A stretch of DNA of 64,000 bases from Coriobacteriaceae bacterium. Its GTDB lineage: Bacteria > Actinomycetota > Coriobacteriia > Coriobacteriales > Eggerthellaceae. Numbering within the stretch: the stretch's first letter is position 1; the number at the start of each line of letters is the position of its first letter. The position numbers were made by a program, and so were the translations under genes. Below, piece by piece: positions 17,654 through 28,330 of this stretch. The stretch is from assembly GCA_015062685.1 (NCBI GenBank), contig SUUE01000001.1, forward strand, positions 147,704 through 211,703, written 5' to 3'. The notes under the pieces were generated by a model. The model was not told where the DNA came from. It did not search any database and saw only the letters and a list, made by a program, of their open reading frames with translations.

Positions 17654-17679
17654 AGGTCAGGACATTTACGTCCTGACCT
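17654..17679 (-). terminator. Terminator of tRNA-Ala
   Basis: A perfect 10-bp stem (AGGTCAGGAC / GTCCTGACCT) with a 6-base loop is followed on the minus strand by TTTTCTTTTG. It starts 10 bases past the CCA end of tRNA-Ala. Confidence 0.88.
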
Positions 17680-17688
17680 GGTCTTTCG

Positions 17689-17764
17689 TGGTGGAGCATA
17701 GGGGGATCGAACCCCTGACCTCATGGCTGCCAGCCATGCGCTCTCCCAGCTGAGCTAATGCCCC
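17689..17764 (-). tRNA. tRNA-Ala (anticodon GGC)
   Basis: A 76-base cloverleaf with encoded CCA. The acceptor GGGGCAT pairs with ATGCTCC. The D-arm is GCTCAGCTGGGAGAGC, the anticodon stem CATGG/CCATG with loop CTGGCAG (anticodon GGC, reading GCC), and the T-arm AGGGG-TTCGATC-CCCCT. Its 3' 47 bases recur at 10055-10101, marking it as an integration target that was restored after insertion. Confidence 0.97.
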
Positions 17765-17850
17765 GTGAAAACGTGCGTTGCCTATAGTAACAGAATGGTT
17801 CGACGGGTCAAGAAGTATTTTGCAAGCTATGGAATAGTCTTCATAAAAGA

Positions 17851-17872
17851 CGGCGCGCCCTAAGGCGCGCCG
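17851..17872 (-). terminator. Terminator of the 100-residue hypothetical gene
   Basis: A perfect 9-bp stem CGGCGCGCC / GGCGCGCCG with a 4-base loop, then TCTTTTATGA on the minus strand, 24 bases after the stop codon. Confidence 0.85.
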
Positions 17873-17895
17873 CGCATATTCGTATGTGTTGTCGC

Positions 17896-18198
17896 CTATT
17901 CGGCTTTCACGGAAGCATAGAACTCCGCGCTATCGAACAGGTCGTTGATGGTCTTGCCATCTTCCCCGAAAGGAAGATCCAAGAACTCGGAGAGCGTCTG
18001 GACGAGCTCGCTACAGTCGACGTAGTGGCTCTTCTCGTTGAGCTTGGAGGTGTCCTGGACACGCCAGTAACGATCGTTAACGTCCGTGAGGTAATAGCTC
18101 GAGCCGTCGACGTCCATGTATACAGAGTGATTTGCATGCAGGTACGTCTTCAGCTCATCCCTGGAAATCTCGAGCTTCTCCTCAGCCTTTGCTCCCAT
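17896..18198 (-). CDS. Small acidic hypothetical protein
   Basis: A 100-residue protein with AAAGGGG six bases before ATG 18198 and its own terminator, so it is probably real. It is soluble and acidic, with no signal peptide or membrane span. The pattern VYMDVDGSSYYLTDVNDRYWRVQDT suggests a small beta-sheet domain, followed by a helical SELVQTLSEFLDLPF tail. It has one Cys. No known family is recognised. It was considered as a bacteriocin precursor because of the exporter nearby, but it has no double-Gly leader and lies outside the island boundary. Confidence 0.7.
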   Translation of the reverse strand: MGAKAEEKLEISRDELKTYLHANHSVYMDVDGSSYYLTDVNDRYWRVQDTSKLNEKSHYVDCSELVQTLSEFLDLPFGEDGKTINDLFDSAEFYASVKAE

Positions 18199-18348
18199 TT
18201 CGACCCCTTTCGGTCCGCCCTACAACAACAGTTCCACTATAGCAATTCGTAGACGAAAAAACTCCGAGAATCGGCCCTATTCCTCGGCGGAGAGTATCCA
18301 TTGGTCAACATCTCCCGCGCCGATGCGCAGCCAAAATTGTTCTTCTCA

Positions 18349-18354
18349 TATAAT
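18349..18354 (+). promoter_or_regulatory. Possible -10 box of the secreted protease gene
   Basis: TATAATGTG lies about 65 bases before the GTG start at 18419. No convincing -35 hexamer is seen at 17 bp. An imperfect inverted repeat (CCAGGCAT ... ATGCCCTGG, 18362-18384) follows it in the leader. Confidence 0.35.
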
Positions 18355-18418
18355 GTGAAGTCCAGGCATGCGCATATGCCCTGGTAGAGATATGATTTTG
18401 AATTCACGATAATCGGGG

Positions 18419-19483
18419 GTGAATTTGAGCTACGCCGCACATGCCAAACGTCTTCTCGCCGTTGCTGCAGCATCGGTTGTAGCGGCATGCGCATTCGCAG
18501 TTCCGGCCATGGCCGAAACGCTCGACGACCTCCACGAGAAGTACCAGATGGCCGTGACGGACTACGAGTCGGCCCTGAGCGAGCAAACCCGCAACGACCA
18601 CGAGATCATCCGCACCGAAACCCAGATAACGACCGTCAAGATCGAGCTCAAGAAGGCGCAACTGATGTCCGACGAGGCAGCCGTGGCGCTCTACAAGAAC
18701 TCGAGCAGCAAGGGCGAGCTCATCGACATGCTCCTCGACAGCAACAGTCTGGCCGACGCCATCGAGCTCTACGAGGGCTACAAGCGCGTCGAGGACCACT
18801 ACCTGGACACGATTGAGAAGACGCGCGCGAAGCAGGCCGAGCTCGAGGCCCTGTCCAAGCAGCTCGAGGCCCGCAAGACCGCGCTGAAGGAGAAGGTGAG
18901 CACGGCCAAGCAGACCGTCGAGGACGTTGAGCGCGCCATCCGCAACGCCGACCATTCCGACGGCGCCGAATACCACCAGCTTCAGGGCAACGGCAGCAAT
19001 TGCGGTGCCACCTCGTTCATCGTTGGCGTGAACATGCTGCTGCACGAGAAGAAGTTCACCGACAACGTCGCCGTCTGGGACGGCCCCGGGTTCAACGGCA
19101 ACTCCACCGCCGCCGTCGGCTACAAGGGCACCAAGTGGCTCGAGGCGAACGGCTTGGGCGACACGATCGCCTGCGAGGACGTTGTCGGCGACATCAAGAC
19201 GGCCGACCAGCTGCGCGAGGAGCTGAGACAGGGCCGCGTGATCGTCATATCGTCGGGCCCCGGCTCCATCTGGCAGCGCGCCGACGGCAAGGCAGCGCCC
19301 CAGGGCACCTTCCCCGACGGGCACTTCATCGTTTTCTACCATTACGAGAACGGCGTGTACTACGCCAACGACAGCAGCGTCGATGCCAGCAAGGGTGCGG
19401 GCGTTCCCTACACCCAGGAGCAGATGGAACAGTGGTTCAGCGGCAGGTCGACGCATTTCGCCGTGCGCATGTACGTGAAGTAA
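18419..19483 (+). CDS. Secreted coiled-coil protein with C39-like/papain-fold cysteine protease domain
   Basis: A 354-residue protein with a Sec signal ending PAMA (cleavage near residue 32). Residues 34-175 are heptad-rich coiled coil (many Glu/Lys/Gln/Ala), like the autoinhibitory coiled coils of PcsB/EnvC-type wall factors. Residues 185-354 form a C39-like peptidase: Cys195 in GNGSNCGATS, His302 in PDGHFIVFYHY and the acidic Asp318 in YYANDSS. It could act on peptidoglycan cross-bridges or peptides outside the cell. The start is GTG 18419; TTG 18425, behind GGGGGTG, is the alternative. It converges on the U32 gene with an 8-bp gap. Confidence 0.75.
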   Translation: MNLSYAAHAKRLLAVAAASVVAACAFAVPAMAETLDDLHEKYQMAVTDYESALSEQTRNDHEIIRTETQITTVKIELKKAQLMSDEAAVALYKNSSSKGELIDMLLDSNSLADAIELYEGYKRVEDHYLDTIEKTRAKQAELEALSKQLEARKTALKEKVSTAKQTVEDVERAIRNADHSDGAEYHQLQGNGSNCGATSFIVGVNMLLHEKKFTDNVAVWDGPGFNGNSTAAVGYKGTKWLEANGLGDTIACEDVVGDIKTADQLREELRQGRVIVISSGPGSIWQRADGKAAPQGTFPDGHFIVFYHYENGVYYANDSSVDASKGAGVPYTQEQMEQWFSGRSTHFAVRMYVK

Positions 19484-19491
19484 CCGCGCCC

Positions 19492-20778
19492 CTACAGGGG
19501 TTTTCTCAGGTAGTCGCCGGGTTTGCAGGGCGCGCTCGACTTGAACACGTAGCGCTCCTTCGAACGGTTCGCCACGCTCACGGGTTGCTCGAAGGCGATC
19601 GCACGAGCTTCCTCCAGCGTCATGGGAGGGCGTTCCACGAACGGCTTGCCGCCGTCTGCGGGCGCGAGCCAGCACATCTCCCCCACCTCGATGTCGTGCG
19701 AAGCCACGTGCGGGCTCACGACACCCAGGACGTCACCGGGCAGGAAGCGGTTGTGGCAGAGCGCGGTGACCCGCCAGGCGCCATCCTGCTCGACGCAGTC
19801 CTCGACCGTGCCGACGTGCAGGCACTCCTTCACATAGCCGTCGCGCTCGGGCGTCTGGTTGGCCGGCCCGTAGTAGAAACCCGTGCTGTAGGGCCTGTGC
19901 GAGATCGTGAGCAGCTCCGCCTCGGCGGCCTGCAGGTTGCCGCCGCTCATGGCATTGCGGTACGCGCCGACGACGGTAGCGACGTAGAAAGCCTGTTTGT
20001 TCCTGCCCTCGATCTTGAACGAATCGACGCCCGCCTGCGCGAGCTCGTCCAGGTGCGAGACCATGTTCAGGTCCTGCGCGTTGAGGATGAACGTTCCGCG
20101 CGTGTCCTCCTCGATCTCGAAGTACTCGCCAGGGCGCTGCTCCTCCACGAGCGCGTAGCTCCAGCGGCACGATTGCGCGCACGCTCCCCTGTTCGCCGTG
20201 CGCCCCGTCATGACCGAGCTCAACAGGCACCTGCCCGAGTACGCCACGCACATGGCCCCGTGCACGAACGCCTCGATCTCGAGACCGTCGGGCACGCTCT
20301 CGCGCATTGCGGCGATGTCGCGAATGCTCATCTCGCGAGCGCACACGACGCGCTTCGCGCCGAGATCGTGCCACATGCGCGCCGCCTCGCTGTTCATGAC
20401 GCTCGCCTGCGTGCTCACGTGGAGCTCAACACTCGGCGCATGCTTCCTGGCCAGCGCAAACGCGCCCATGTCGCCGATAATGAACGCGTCCACGCCGGCA
20501 CTGCCGAGCGCCTCCAGGTAGTCGGGCAATATGCGAAGGTCCGCTTCCTGCATGAGCGTGTTGAGCGTCACGTGCACCTTCACGCCGCTCCCATGCGCGT
20601 AGGCCACGACGCCCGGTATCTCGTCGAGTTGGAAGTTGTTAGCGCGCGCCCTCATGCCGAACCGGTCGCACGCGAGATACACCGCGTCGGCGCCGAACCG
20701 AACGGCCGCCTTCAGCTGCGGCCACCCACCCGCCGGCGCAAGCAGTTCGGGTTTCTTGTTGCTACCTGCCTTCAACAA
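19492..20778 (-). CDS. U32-family protein (tRNA hydroxylation/collagenase-like)
   Basis: A 428-residue protein. The N-terminal TIM-barrel part starts PELLAPAGGWPQLKAAVRFGADAVYL. The family's cysteine cluster lies in AMCVAYSGRCLLSS and GACAQSCRW, and a late Cys is in ALCHNRF. Proteins of this group (YrrO/TrhP-like) install hydroxyl groups on wobble uridines of tRNA using prephenate; the old peptidase label is weakly supported. The start is a TTG six bases after the cysS stop, so it is probably co-translated with cysS. Its TAG stop lies within GTAGGGGCGCGG, a half REP element. Confidence 0.85.
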   Translation of the reverse strand: MLKAGSNKKPELLAPAGGWPQLKAAVRFGADAVYLACDRFGMRARANNFQLDEIPGVVAYAHGSGVKVHVTLNTLMQEADLRILPDYLEALGSAGVDAFIIGDMGAFALARKHAPSVELHVSTQASVMNSEAARMWHDLGAKRVVCAREMSIRDIAAMRESVPDGLEIEAFVHGAMCVAYSGRCLLSSVMTGRTANRGACAQSCRWSYALVEEQRPGEYFEIEEDTRGTFILNAQDLNMVSHLDELAQAGVDSFKIEGRNKQAFYVATVVGAYRNAMSGGNLQAAEAELLTISHRPYSTGFYYGPANQTPERDGYVKECLHVGTVEDCVEQDGAWRVTALCHNRFLPGDVLGVVSPHVASHDIEVGEMCWLAPADGGKPFVERPPMTLEEARAIAFEQPVSVANRSKERYVFKSSAPCKPGDYLRKPL

Positions 20779-20784
20779 GAAGCC

Positions 20785-22221
<1,437 letters not shown>

Positions 22222-22228
22222 CGTTCTC

Positions 22229-22738
22229 CTAATCAACTTTCACGAGCAGGCACGACGCCGTGGCTGACATGCCCTCTTCACGGCCTTCGAAGCCGAGCCA
22301 TTCGGTGGTGGTTGCCTTCACGCCCACGTTCTCGACGTCGAGGCCCATGGCGTTAGCCAGGTTGCGGCGCATCTCGTCGCGGAACGGCGAGAGCTTGGGC
22401 GCTTGAGCGGCGATGACGGAATCGACATCGACGATCTCGAAGCCCATCTCCCGCACCTTCGCCGAGACGCGCTCGAGCAGTTTGATGGAATCCGCGTCCT
22501 TGAACGCCGGGTCGGTCGGCGGGAAGAGCTTGCCGATGTCGCCCGCGCGCGCGGCGCCCAGCAGGGCGTCCATTATCGCATGCGTGAGCACGTCGGCATC
22601 GGAATGGCCGTCGAGGCCGCGGTCGTGCGGAATCGTGACGCCGCCTATGATGAGCGGCCTTCCCTCCACGAGGGCGTGGACGTCCATGCCCTGGCCCACG
22701 CGCAGGCGCCGGATATCTCCGGGAATCATGTCTCTCAT
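22229..22738 (-). CDS. ispF: 2-C-methyl-D-erythritol 2,4-cyclodiphosphate synthase
   Basis: A 169-residue protein making MEcPP, the fifth step of the MEP isoprenoid pathway. The metal ligands are visible in GQGMDVHAL and in the [22 protein letters not shown] block; the later [14 protein letters not shown] region fits the family. The ATG overlaps the ispD stop by 4 bp, so the two are translationally coupled, as is common. The length is normal. ispH lies elsewhere in this window (58.6 kb). Confidence 0.96.
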   Translation of the reverse strand: MRDMIPGDIRRLRVGQGMDVHALVEGRPLIIGGVTIPHDRGLDGHSDADVLTHAIMDALLGAARAGDIGKLFPPTDPAFKDADSIKLLERVSAKVREMGFEIVDVDSVIAAQAPKLSPFRDEMRRNLANAMGLDVENVGVKATTTEWLGFEGREEGMSATASCLLVKVD

Positions 22739-23604
22739 AGTTCGGAATCGCCCCCGTACAGCTTGCGCACGGCGGACTCGAGCAGCTCGTAATCCTCGGG
22801 AACGGTGAGCTTGAGGTTGTCGCGGGGGCCTTCCACGACAAGCACGCGCCCGCCGAGGCGCTCGATGAGCGCGGAGTCGTCGGTTCCCACGAAGCCGTCG
22901 GAGAGCGCGGCCGCATGCGCACGGCGGTAGATGCCCGCGCGGAACACCTGCGGCGTCTGCGCGTTCCAGAACACGTTCCTGTCGGGGGTGCCCTGGATCA
23001 CGCCGTTCTCGACCACCTTGAGCGTGTCGATGGCCGGGTGTGCGACGACGGCGCCGTCGCAGTCGATGTTACCCTTCACGATGGCGATGGTGTGCTCGAT
23101 GAGCTGCGGCGTCACGAGCGGGCGCGCGCCGTCGTGGATCACGACGAACTCGTAGTCCTCGGGCACGAGCTCGAGGCCGGAAAACGCCGATTCCTGGCGC
23201 GTGGGGCCGGACGGCGCCACCGCCACGGGTGTGACGAACGGGAACGGGTCGATTGCGCGCTTCAGGTACTCCTGCTGGCGGTCTTCGGGGCACACGATGA
23301 CGATGAGCCCGACGTCGCCCACCGCGTCGAACGATTCGGCGGACCACGTGAGCACGGGCCTGCCCGCTATCTCGACGAGCTGCTTGCCGCCCTCGCGGCC
23401 GAACCGGTCGCCCGTGCCGCCCGCCAGGATGATGACGGCGGTCTTCGGCTTCTTGTCGAGCTTCCCCTCCAAGCCGCGCAGCGAGGCGCTCAGCGCTTCG
23501 AAGTCTATGCTGCTCGGGTTGAACGTCGGCGTATCAGCGAGCACGTCGGCCGCGTCGGCGTCGAGCACGCGCGAACTCCATGGCTTATCTGAACTGGAAT
23601 TCAT
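22735..23604 (-). CDS. ispD: 2-C-methyl-D-erythritol 4-phosphate cytidylyltransferase
   Basis: A 289-residue protein that transfers CMP to MEP. ATG 23604 has AAGGAG seven bases upstream. The nucleotidyltransferase core begins at about residue 54 with [14 protein letters not shown] and includes [11 protein letters not shown] and the QTPQVF motif. The first 50 or so residues are an extra, Ser/Asp-rich segment ([21 protein letters not shown]) absent from the usual 230-residue enzyme, of unknown role. It is followed by ispF with a 4-bp overlap. Confidence 0.93.
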   Translation of the reverse strand: MNSSSDKPWSSRVLDADAADVLADTPTFNPSSIDFEALSASLRGLEGKLDKKPKTAVIILAGGTGDRFGREGGKQLVEIAGRPVLTWSAESFDAVGDVGLIVIVCPEDRQQEYLKRAIDPFPFVTPVAVAPSGPTRQESAFSGLELVPEDYEFVVIHDGARPLVTPQLIEHTIAIVKGNIDCDGAVVAHPAIDTLKVVENGVIQGTPDRNVFWNAQTPQVFRAGIYRRAHAAALSDGFVGTDDSALIERLGGRVLVVEGPRDNLKLTVPEDYELLESAVRKLYGGDSEL

Positions 23605-23754
23605 CAAAACGCTCCTTCGTGATTTTCCTTGAATGGGAATTATACAAGGTAAACCACCGCATTTGCACGGATGCGGCAAGTAAACGGAGAGCGCGCCAAA
23701 CAATCCCTCAGATGGAAAACGAGCACCGGGAATGTCCCAGTGCCCGTTTCAATT

Positions 23755-23777
23755 GGACGCGCGGAGCGCGCCCCTAC
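23755..23777 (-). repeat. REP element (type GCGCGC)
   Basis: On the minus strand: GTAG, an 8-bp stem GGGCGCGC/GCGCGTCC with a 3-base TCC loop. It lies between clpC and ispD. A degenerate piece follows at about 23790-23830. Confidence 0.8.
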
Positions 23778-23835
23778 AGGCGTTTTGCCAATCGCGGAGC
23801 GCGCACCGTCATACGTTAAGCCAGTCGCGGAGCGG

Positions 23836-26400
23836 TTAGTCGGCGGCGCCTCCGCTCGCGATCCCGCCGGAGGGGATGCTCGCGTTGCCCAGGTTGTAGT
23901 CGCGGAGCAGCAGCTCGGCTTCCTGGGCGATCGTGTCGCGCTTGCGCGGCTCGGGGACGTCGCCGGAGCCCTTCTCGAACACGAGCTCGCCGTCCTTCAC
24001 GTCCACGTCCACGATCATGCCGCTCGTCCACTTCCCCTCCAGGATCTGCTCGGAGAGCGGATCCTCGATGAGGCGCTGGATCGCGCGGCGCAGCGGGCGG
24101 GCGCCGAACGTCGTGTCAGTGCCTTCCTTCGCCACGAGCTTGCACGCCTCGTCGGAGAGGTTGATCGACATGTTCTGCTCGATCATGCGCTCGCGCAGGT
24201 CGCCGATCATCAGGCGCACGATCTCGACGATCTGCTCCTCGGTCAGGCTCTTGAACACGATGATCTCGTCGATGCGGTTGAGGAACTCGGGGCGGAACAG
24301 CTTCTTCAGCTCGGCCATGACGCGGCTCTGGATCTCCTTATCGGAAAGGCCCTTGTTCGGCTCGGACGAGAAGCCGAGCGTCTGGGTCTGCGCGATGTCG
24401 CGCGCGCCGACGTTGGACGTCATGATGATGACCGTGTTGCGGAAGTCGACCGTGCGGCCCTGGCCGTCGGTCAGGCGCCCTTCCTCGAGGATCTGCAGCA
24501 AGATGTTGAACACGTCCGGGTGCGCCTTCTCGATCTCGTCGAAGAGCACGACGGAGTACGGGCGCTGGCGGACGGCCTTGGTGAGCTGGCCGCCCTCGTC
24601 GAAGCCGACGTAGCCCGGGGGCGAGCCCACGAGGCGCGACACGGTGTGCTTCTCCATGTATTCGGACATGTCGAAGCTGATGAGCGCGTCCTCGGAGTTG
24701 AACAGGAACTCGGCGAGCGCCTTGGAGAGCTCGGTCTTGCCCACGCCCGACGGGCCGAGGAAGATGAACGAGCCGGCGGGGCGCTTCGGGTCCTTGAGGC
24801 CCGAGCGCGAACGGCGGATGGCCTTTGAGAGCGCGGTCACGGCCTCTTCCTGGCCGACGATGCGCTCGTGGAGCACGGACTCCATGCGCAGGAGCTTCTC
24901 GGTCTCGGCCTCGGTGAGGTTGCTCACGGGCACGCCCGTGGTCATGGACACGACGTCGGCGATGTCCTGCAGCGTGATCTCCTGGACGGACGACTGCGAC
25001 TGCTCCTCCCACTCGGCGACGGCGGCCTCGCGCTTCTCCTTGAGCGAGTTCTCCTCGTCGCGCAACGCGGCGGCGCGCTCGAAGTCCTGCGAGGCGATGG
25101 CCTCTTCCTTCTCGCCCTTGCAGCGGCGCAGCTCGTCGTCGATCTCGCGCACAGCGGGCGGCAGCGTCATGTTGCGGATGTGCATGCGCGCGCCGGCCTC
25201 GTCGAGCACGTCGACGGCCTTGTCGGGCAGGAAGCGGTCCTGGATGTAGCGGCTGGACAACTGCACGGCGGCCTGGAGCGCCTCGTCGGTGAAGTGCACG
25301 CGGTGGTGCTCCTCGTAGCGGTCGCGCAGGCCCTCCATGATGCGCACGGCCTGCTCCTCGTTGGGCTCGCCGATGGTGATGGGCTGGAAGCGGCGCTCGA
25401 GCGCGCTGTCCTTCTCGAGGTGCTTGCGGAACTCCTCGATGGTCGTGGCGCCGATCACCTGGATCTCGCCGCGCGACAGCGGCGGCTTCAGGATGGCCGC
25501 GGCGTCGATGGAGCCTTCCGCCGAGCCCGCGCCGATGATGGTGTGGATCTCGTCGATGAACAGGATGATGTCGCCCGCGTCCATAACTTCCTTGATGCAC
25601 TTCTTCAGGCGCTCCTCGAACTCGCCGCGGTACTTCGACCCCGCCACGAGCGCGCTCACGTCCAGCGTGAAGATGCGCTTGCCGTGCAGAATGTCGGGCA
25701 CCTGGTTGCTCACGATGAGCTGTGCCAGGCCCTCCACGACGGCGGTCTTGCCGACACCGGGCTCGCCGATGAGCATGGGGTTGTTCTTCTGGCGGCGGCT
25801 CAGGATCTGCATGATGCGCTCGATCTCGCTCGCGCGGCCGATGACCGGGTCGAGCTGACCCTCGCGCGCCTTCTTCGTGAGGTCGGTTCCGAACTCCTTG
25901 AGAACGGAGTCGGAGCTGCCCTGCCCCACCGTCTGCGGCGAGCGGCCCGCGTAGACGGGCGATTGCCCCACGAGGTCGTTCAGCGCGCTGCGCACATCGT
26001 CGCCGGACTTGCCGAGGCGCGCGAGCACGTCGAGCGCCGTGCCCTCGCCCTCGCGCACGATGCCGAGCAGCAGGTGCTCGGTGGAGATGTAGCTCTGGCC
26101 CATCTGCATGGCCTCGCGCAGCGCGTTCTCGAGCACGCGCTTCACGCGCGGCGTGAACGACAGGTGCCCCGCGACGTCCGCGTCCTCGTCGATCGAGACG
26201 ATCTGGCGGATGGCGCCAACAACGTCGTCGTACTTGACCTCGAGGCGGTCGATCGCCTGCGCCGCGAGGCCCTCCTTCTCCTGGATCAGGCCGAGCAGCA
26301 GGTGCTCGGTGCCCACGTAGGGCTGGTGCAAGGCACGTGCCTCGTCTTGCGCGAGGACGAGCACCTTGCGAGCCTTGTCGGTAAACTTCTCGAAAGACAT
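23836..26400 (-). CDS. clpC: ClpC AAA+ unfoldase
   Basis: An 854-residue class I Clp/Hsp100 ATPase that feeds proteins to ClpP. It has two N-terminal Clp repeats ([16 protein letters not shown] and [16 protein letters not shown]), a first AAA module (Walker A GEPGVGKT, Walker [10 protein letters not shown]), a UVR-type coiled middle domain ([13 protein letters not shown]) and a second AAA module ([23 protein letters not shown]). A ClpP-contact tripeptide of the usual kind is plausible in the [10 protein letters not shown] loop. AGAGAGG precedes ATG 26400. A CIRCE operator 37 bp upstream places it under HrcA heat-shock control. Confidence 0.97.
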   Translation of the reverse strand: MSFEKFTDKARKVLVLAQDEARALHQPYVGTEHLLLGLIQEKEGLAAQAIDRLEVKYDDVVGAIRQIVSIDEDADVAGHLSFTPRVKRVLENALREAMQMGQSYISTEHLLLGIVREGEGTALDVLARLGKSGDDVRSALNDLVGQSPVYAGRSPQTVGQGSSDSVLKEFGTDLTKKAREGQLDPVIGRASEIERIMQILSRRQKNNPMLIGEPGVGKTAVVEGLAQLIVSNQVPDILHGKRIFTLDVSALVAGSKYRGEFEERLKKCIKEVMDAGDIILFIDEIHTIIGAGSAEGSIDAAAILKPPLSRGEIQVIGATTIEEFRKHLEKDSALERRFQPITIGEPNEEQAVRIMEGLRDRYEEHHRVHFTDEALQAAVQLSSRYIQDRFLPDKAVDVLDEAGARMHIRNMTLPPAVREIDDELRRCKGEKEEAIASQDFERAAALRDEENSLKEKREAAVAEWEEQSQSSVQEITLQDIADVVSMTTGVPVSNLTEAETEKLLRMESVLHERIVGQEEAVTALSKAIRRSRSGLKDPKRPAGSFIFLGPSGVGKTELSKALAEFLFNSEDALISFDMSEYMEKHTVSRLVGSPPGYVGFDEGGQLTKAVRQRPYSVVLFDEIEKAHPDVFNILLQILEEGRLTDGQGRTVDFRNTVIIMTSNVGARDIAQTQTLGFSSEPNKGLSDKEIQSRVMAELKKLFRPEFLNRIDEIIVFKSLTEEQIVEIVRLMIGDLRERMIEQNMSINLSDEACKLVAKEGTDTTFGARPLRRAIQRLIEDPLSEQILEGKWTSGMIVDVDVKDGELVFEKGSGDVPEPRKRDTIAQEAELLLRDYNLGNASIPSGGIASGGAAD

Positions 26401-26436
26401 ACGTATCCTCTCTTGCTCGTATTGTTCGCAAGAATA

Positions 26437-26463
26437 CTAGCACTCCCGAAGCGGGAGTGCTAA
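26437..26463 (-). promoter_or_regulatory. CIRCE operator upstream of clpC
   Basis: On the minus strand the sequence is TTAGCACTC, nine bases, GAGTGCTAG: the HrcA-binding CIRCE inverted repeat with one end mismatch. It lies 37 bp upstream of the clpC ATG, where it would overlap or follow the promoter and repress clpC until heat shock. Confidence 0.92.
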
Positions 26464-26519
26464 CTCGATACCTTTTCGTAATGAAATCTACGGGACTCGC
26501 AGCCCACGCTTTCAGCGAG

Positions 26520-26624
26520 TGAGACAGTGGGGTCAGGCCCCTTTGTCTCATTGCCGCAGTCTTTTCGCGCGAAGCGCGGCAACATCACCTCAATGAGACA
26601 AAGGGGCCTGACCCCACTGTCTCA
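26520..26624. repeat. Long perfect inverted repeat, family copy 1
   Basis: Arms of 34 bp (26520-26553 and 26591-26624) pair perfectly around a 37-base spacer. They contain GAGACAGTGGGGTCAGGCCC and its complement. A closely related copy with 40-bp arms and the same 37-base spacer length is at 51934-52050. It lies between lysS and clpC and could act as a strong RNA hairpin. Confidence 0.9.
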
Positions 26625-26644
26625 CCCGGCGCGAAACTCGAAGG

Positions 26645-28141
26645 CTACGCTTCTTCCCTCATAAGGGGGAACAGCAGCACGTCGCGGATGGAATCGCTGT
26701 TGGTGAGCAGCATCACGAGGCGGTCGATGCCGATGCCGATGCCGCCGGCGGGAGGCATGCCGTACTCGAGCGCGCGGATGTAGTCCGCATCGTAGCCCAT
26801 GGCCTCGTCGTCGTAGTCCTTCGCGGCTACTTGCGCGTGGAAGCGCTCCGACTGGTCGATCGGGTCGTTGAGTTCGTTGAAGGCGTTGCCGTACTCGTGA
26901 CCGCAGATGTAGAGCTCGAAGCGGTCCGTGATGTTCGGGTCCTCCGGCTTCTTCTTGGCCAGCGGCGAGATCTCAAGCGGGTGATCGGTCACGAAGATCG
27001 GCTGGATCAGCTTGCTCTCGCAGGTTTCCTCGAAGATCTCGGAGATGAGCTTGCCCTTGCCCCACTGCTCTTCCACCTCGACGCCGACGCGCTTCGCGAT
27101 GGCGCGCAGGTCCTCGAGGCTGCGGTCGAACGAGACGTCCTCGCCCGCACCCTCGGTGGCGAGCTCGATCATGGTCTTGCGGGGCCAGGGGCCCTCGAGG
27201 TTGATGACCTGGTCCTGATACGGAACCTGCAGCGTGCCGCAGGCTGCCATGGCAGCGGCCTGAATGACGCCTTCCGCCAGCTGCATCATGCCCTCGAGGT
27301 CGCTGAAGGCGCAGTAGGCCTCCATCGTGGTGAACTCGGGGTTGTGCGTCTGGTCCATGCCCTCGTTGCGGAAGATGCGGCCGAGCTCGTACACGCGCTC
27401 GAAGCCGCCCACGAGCAGGCGCTTCAGCGGCAGCTCGGTGGCGATGCGCAGGTAGTAGTCGCGGTCGAGCGCGTTCAGGTGCGTCACGAACGGCTTGGCG
27501 TTCGCGCCGCCCATGATCGACTGCAGGAACGGGGTCTCCACCTCGTAGTAGCCCAGCTCGTCCTCCATGTAGCGGCGGATGGCGGAAACGATCTTCGAGC
27601 GTTTCTCGAAGACTTCCTTCACCTCGGGGTTCGCGATGAGGTCGACGTAGCGCTGGCGGTAGCGGATTTCCTTGTCCGCGAGGCCGTGGAACTTCTCGGG
27701 TAGCGGGCGCAGGCTCTTCGACAGCAGCTCGAAGCGCTCGACGGCAACGGAGAGCTGGCCGCGGCGGGTCTTCATGACTGTGCCCCACACGCCGATCCAG
27801 TCGCCCACGTCGAGGTCCTTCAGCTGCGCGTAGGCGTCCTCGCCGAGCGCGTTGATGCGGCAGAACAGCTGGATCTCGCCGGAGGAGTCGCGCATGGTCA
27901 GGAAGCTCACCTTGCCCTGGACGCGCTTCGCGATGATGCGACCGCACATCTGCACGGCATCCTCGGTGGACTCGCCGTCCTCGAGCTGCGAATATGCCGC
28001 CTCGATGTCAGCCGAGTGATGCGAGTAGTCGAAGGCGTGGCCGTAGGGGTTCTCCCCCGCCTCGATCATCGCCGCGCGCTTTGCCTTGCGCACCTCGATG
28101 GGATCGTCTTCGATTTCCTGAACCTGGTTTTCCTCTGCCAT
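26645..28141 (-). CDS. lysS: Lysyl-tRNA synthetase (class II)
   Basis: A 498-residue class II synthetase: an N-terminal OB-fold anticodon-binding domain ([19 protein letters not shown]), motif 2 [17 protein letters not shown], and motif 3 [16 protein letters not shown] near the end. It attaches lysine to tRNA-Lys. AAAGGG lies seven bases before ATG. It is 189 bp downstream of greA, with a long imperfect inverted repeat between. Confidence 0.97.
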   Translation of the reverse strand: MAEENQVQEIEDDPIEVRKAKRAAMIEAGENPYGHAFDYSHHSADIEAAYSQLEDGESTEDAVQMCGRIIAKRVQGKVSFLTMRDSSGEIQLFCRINALGEDAYAQLKDLDVGDWIGVWGTVMKTRRGQLSVAVERFELLSKSLRPLPEKFHGLADKEIRYRQRYVDLIANPEVKEVFEKRSKIVSAIRRYMEDELGYYEVETPFLQSIMGGANAKPFVTHLNALDRDYYLRIATELPLKRLLVGGFERVYELGRIFRNEGMDQTHNPEFTTMEAYCAFSDLEGMMQLAEGVIQAAAMAACGTLQVPYQDQVINLEGPWPRKTMIELATEGAGEDVSFDRSLEDLRAIAKRVGVEVEEQWGKGKLISEIFEETCESKLIQPIFVTDHPLEISPLAKKKPEDPNITDRFELYICGHEYGNAFNELNDPIDQSERFHAQVAAKDYDDEAMGYDADYIRALEYGMPPAGGIGIGIDRLVMLLTNSDSIRDVLLFPLMREEA

Positions 28142-28165
28142 AATTGTTCCCTTTCAAAAGAGCCA

Positions 28166-28303
28166 CATTGGGCGTTGCAGTCAGCGAGAAGCCCTGTGGT
28201 GCCTCGAATTGCCCCGCCTTTCCGCCAAGCGGCCTTTGTGCCGCGCCGTGCGGAAAACAAGGGGCAAGGCGAGGTGCCACAGGGCTTCGCAGCGTCGAGA
28301 AGT
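28166..28303. repeat. Imperfect long inverted repeat, family shared with 55503-55642
   Basis: The arms near 28184-28214 and 28261-28290 (GCGAGAAGCCCTGTGGTGCC and a near complement) enclose a smaller hairpin-rich core. The flanks GTCAGCGAGA on the left and CGCAGCGTCGAG on the right also bound the element at 55503-55642, although the core sequences differ. It lies between greA and lysS. Confidence 0.75.
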
Positions 28304-28329
28304 TTCGGCTGCCGTTAGGCAGCCGAAAC
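28304..28329 (-). terminator. Hairpin at the end of greA
   Basis: GTTTCGGCTGCC and GGCAGCCGAAAC pair perfectly around a short loop, immediately after the greA stop. The T-run on the minus strand is weak (CTTCT), so termination may be partial. Confidence 0.55.
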
Positions 28330-28330
28330 C

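Noticed and set aside
17896-18198. The 100-residue acidic protein as the exporter's substrate
   Set aside because: No double-Gly leader, lies beyond the tRNA boundary and has its own terminator.
22735-23604. The extra 50 residues at the IspD N terminus as a separate fused domain
   Set aside because: It is low-complexity and Ser/Asp-rich with a good ribosome site upstream; nothing suggests a folded domain.
24338-26551. A 737-codon minus-strand frame overlapping clpC
   Set aside because: It is an out-of-frame shadow of clpC with Arg/Gly/Ala-rich composition; clpC is certain.
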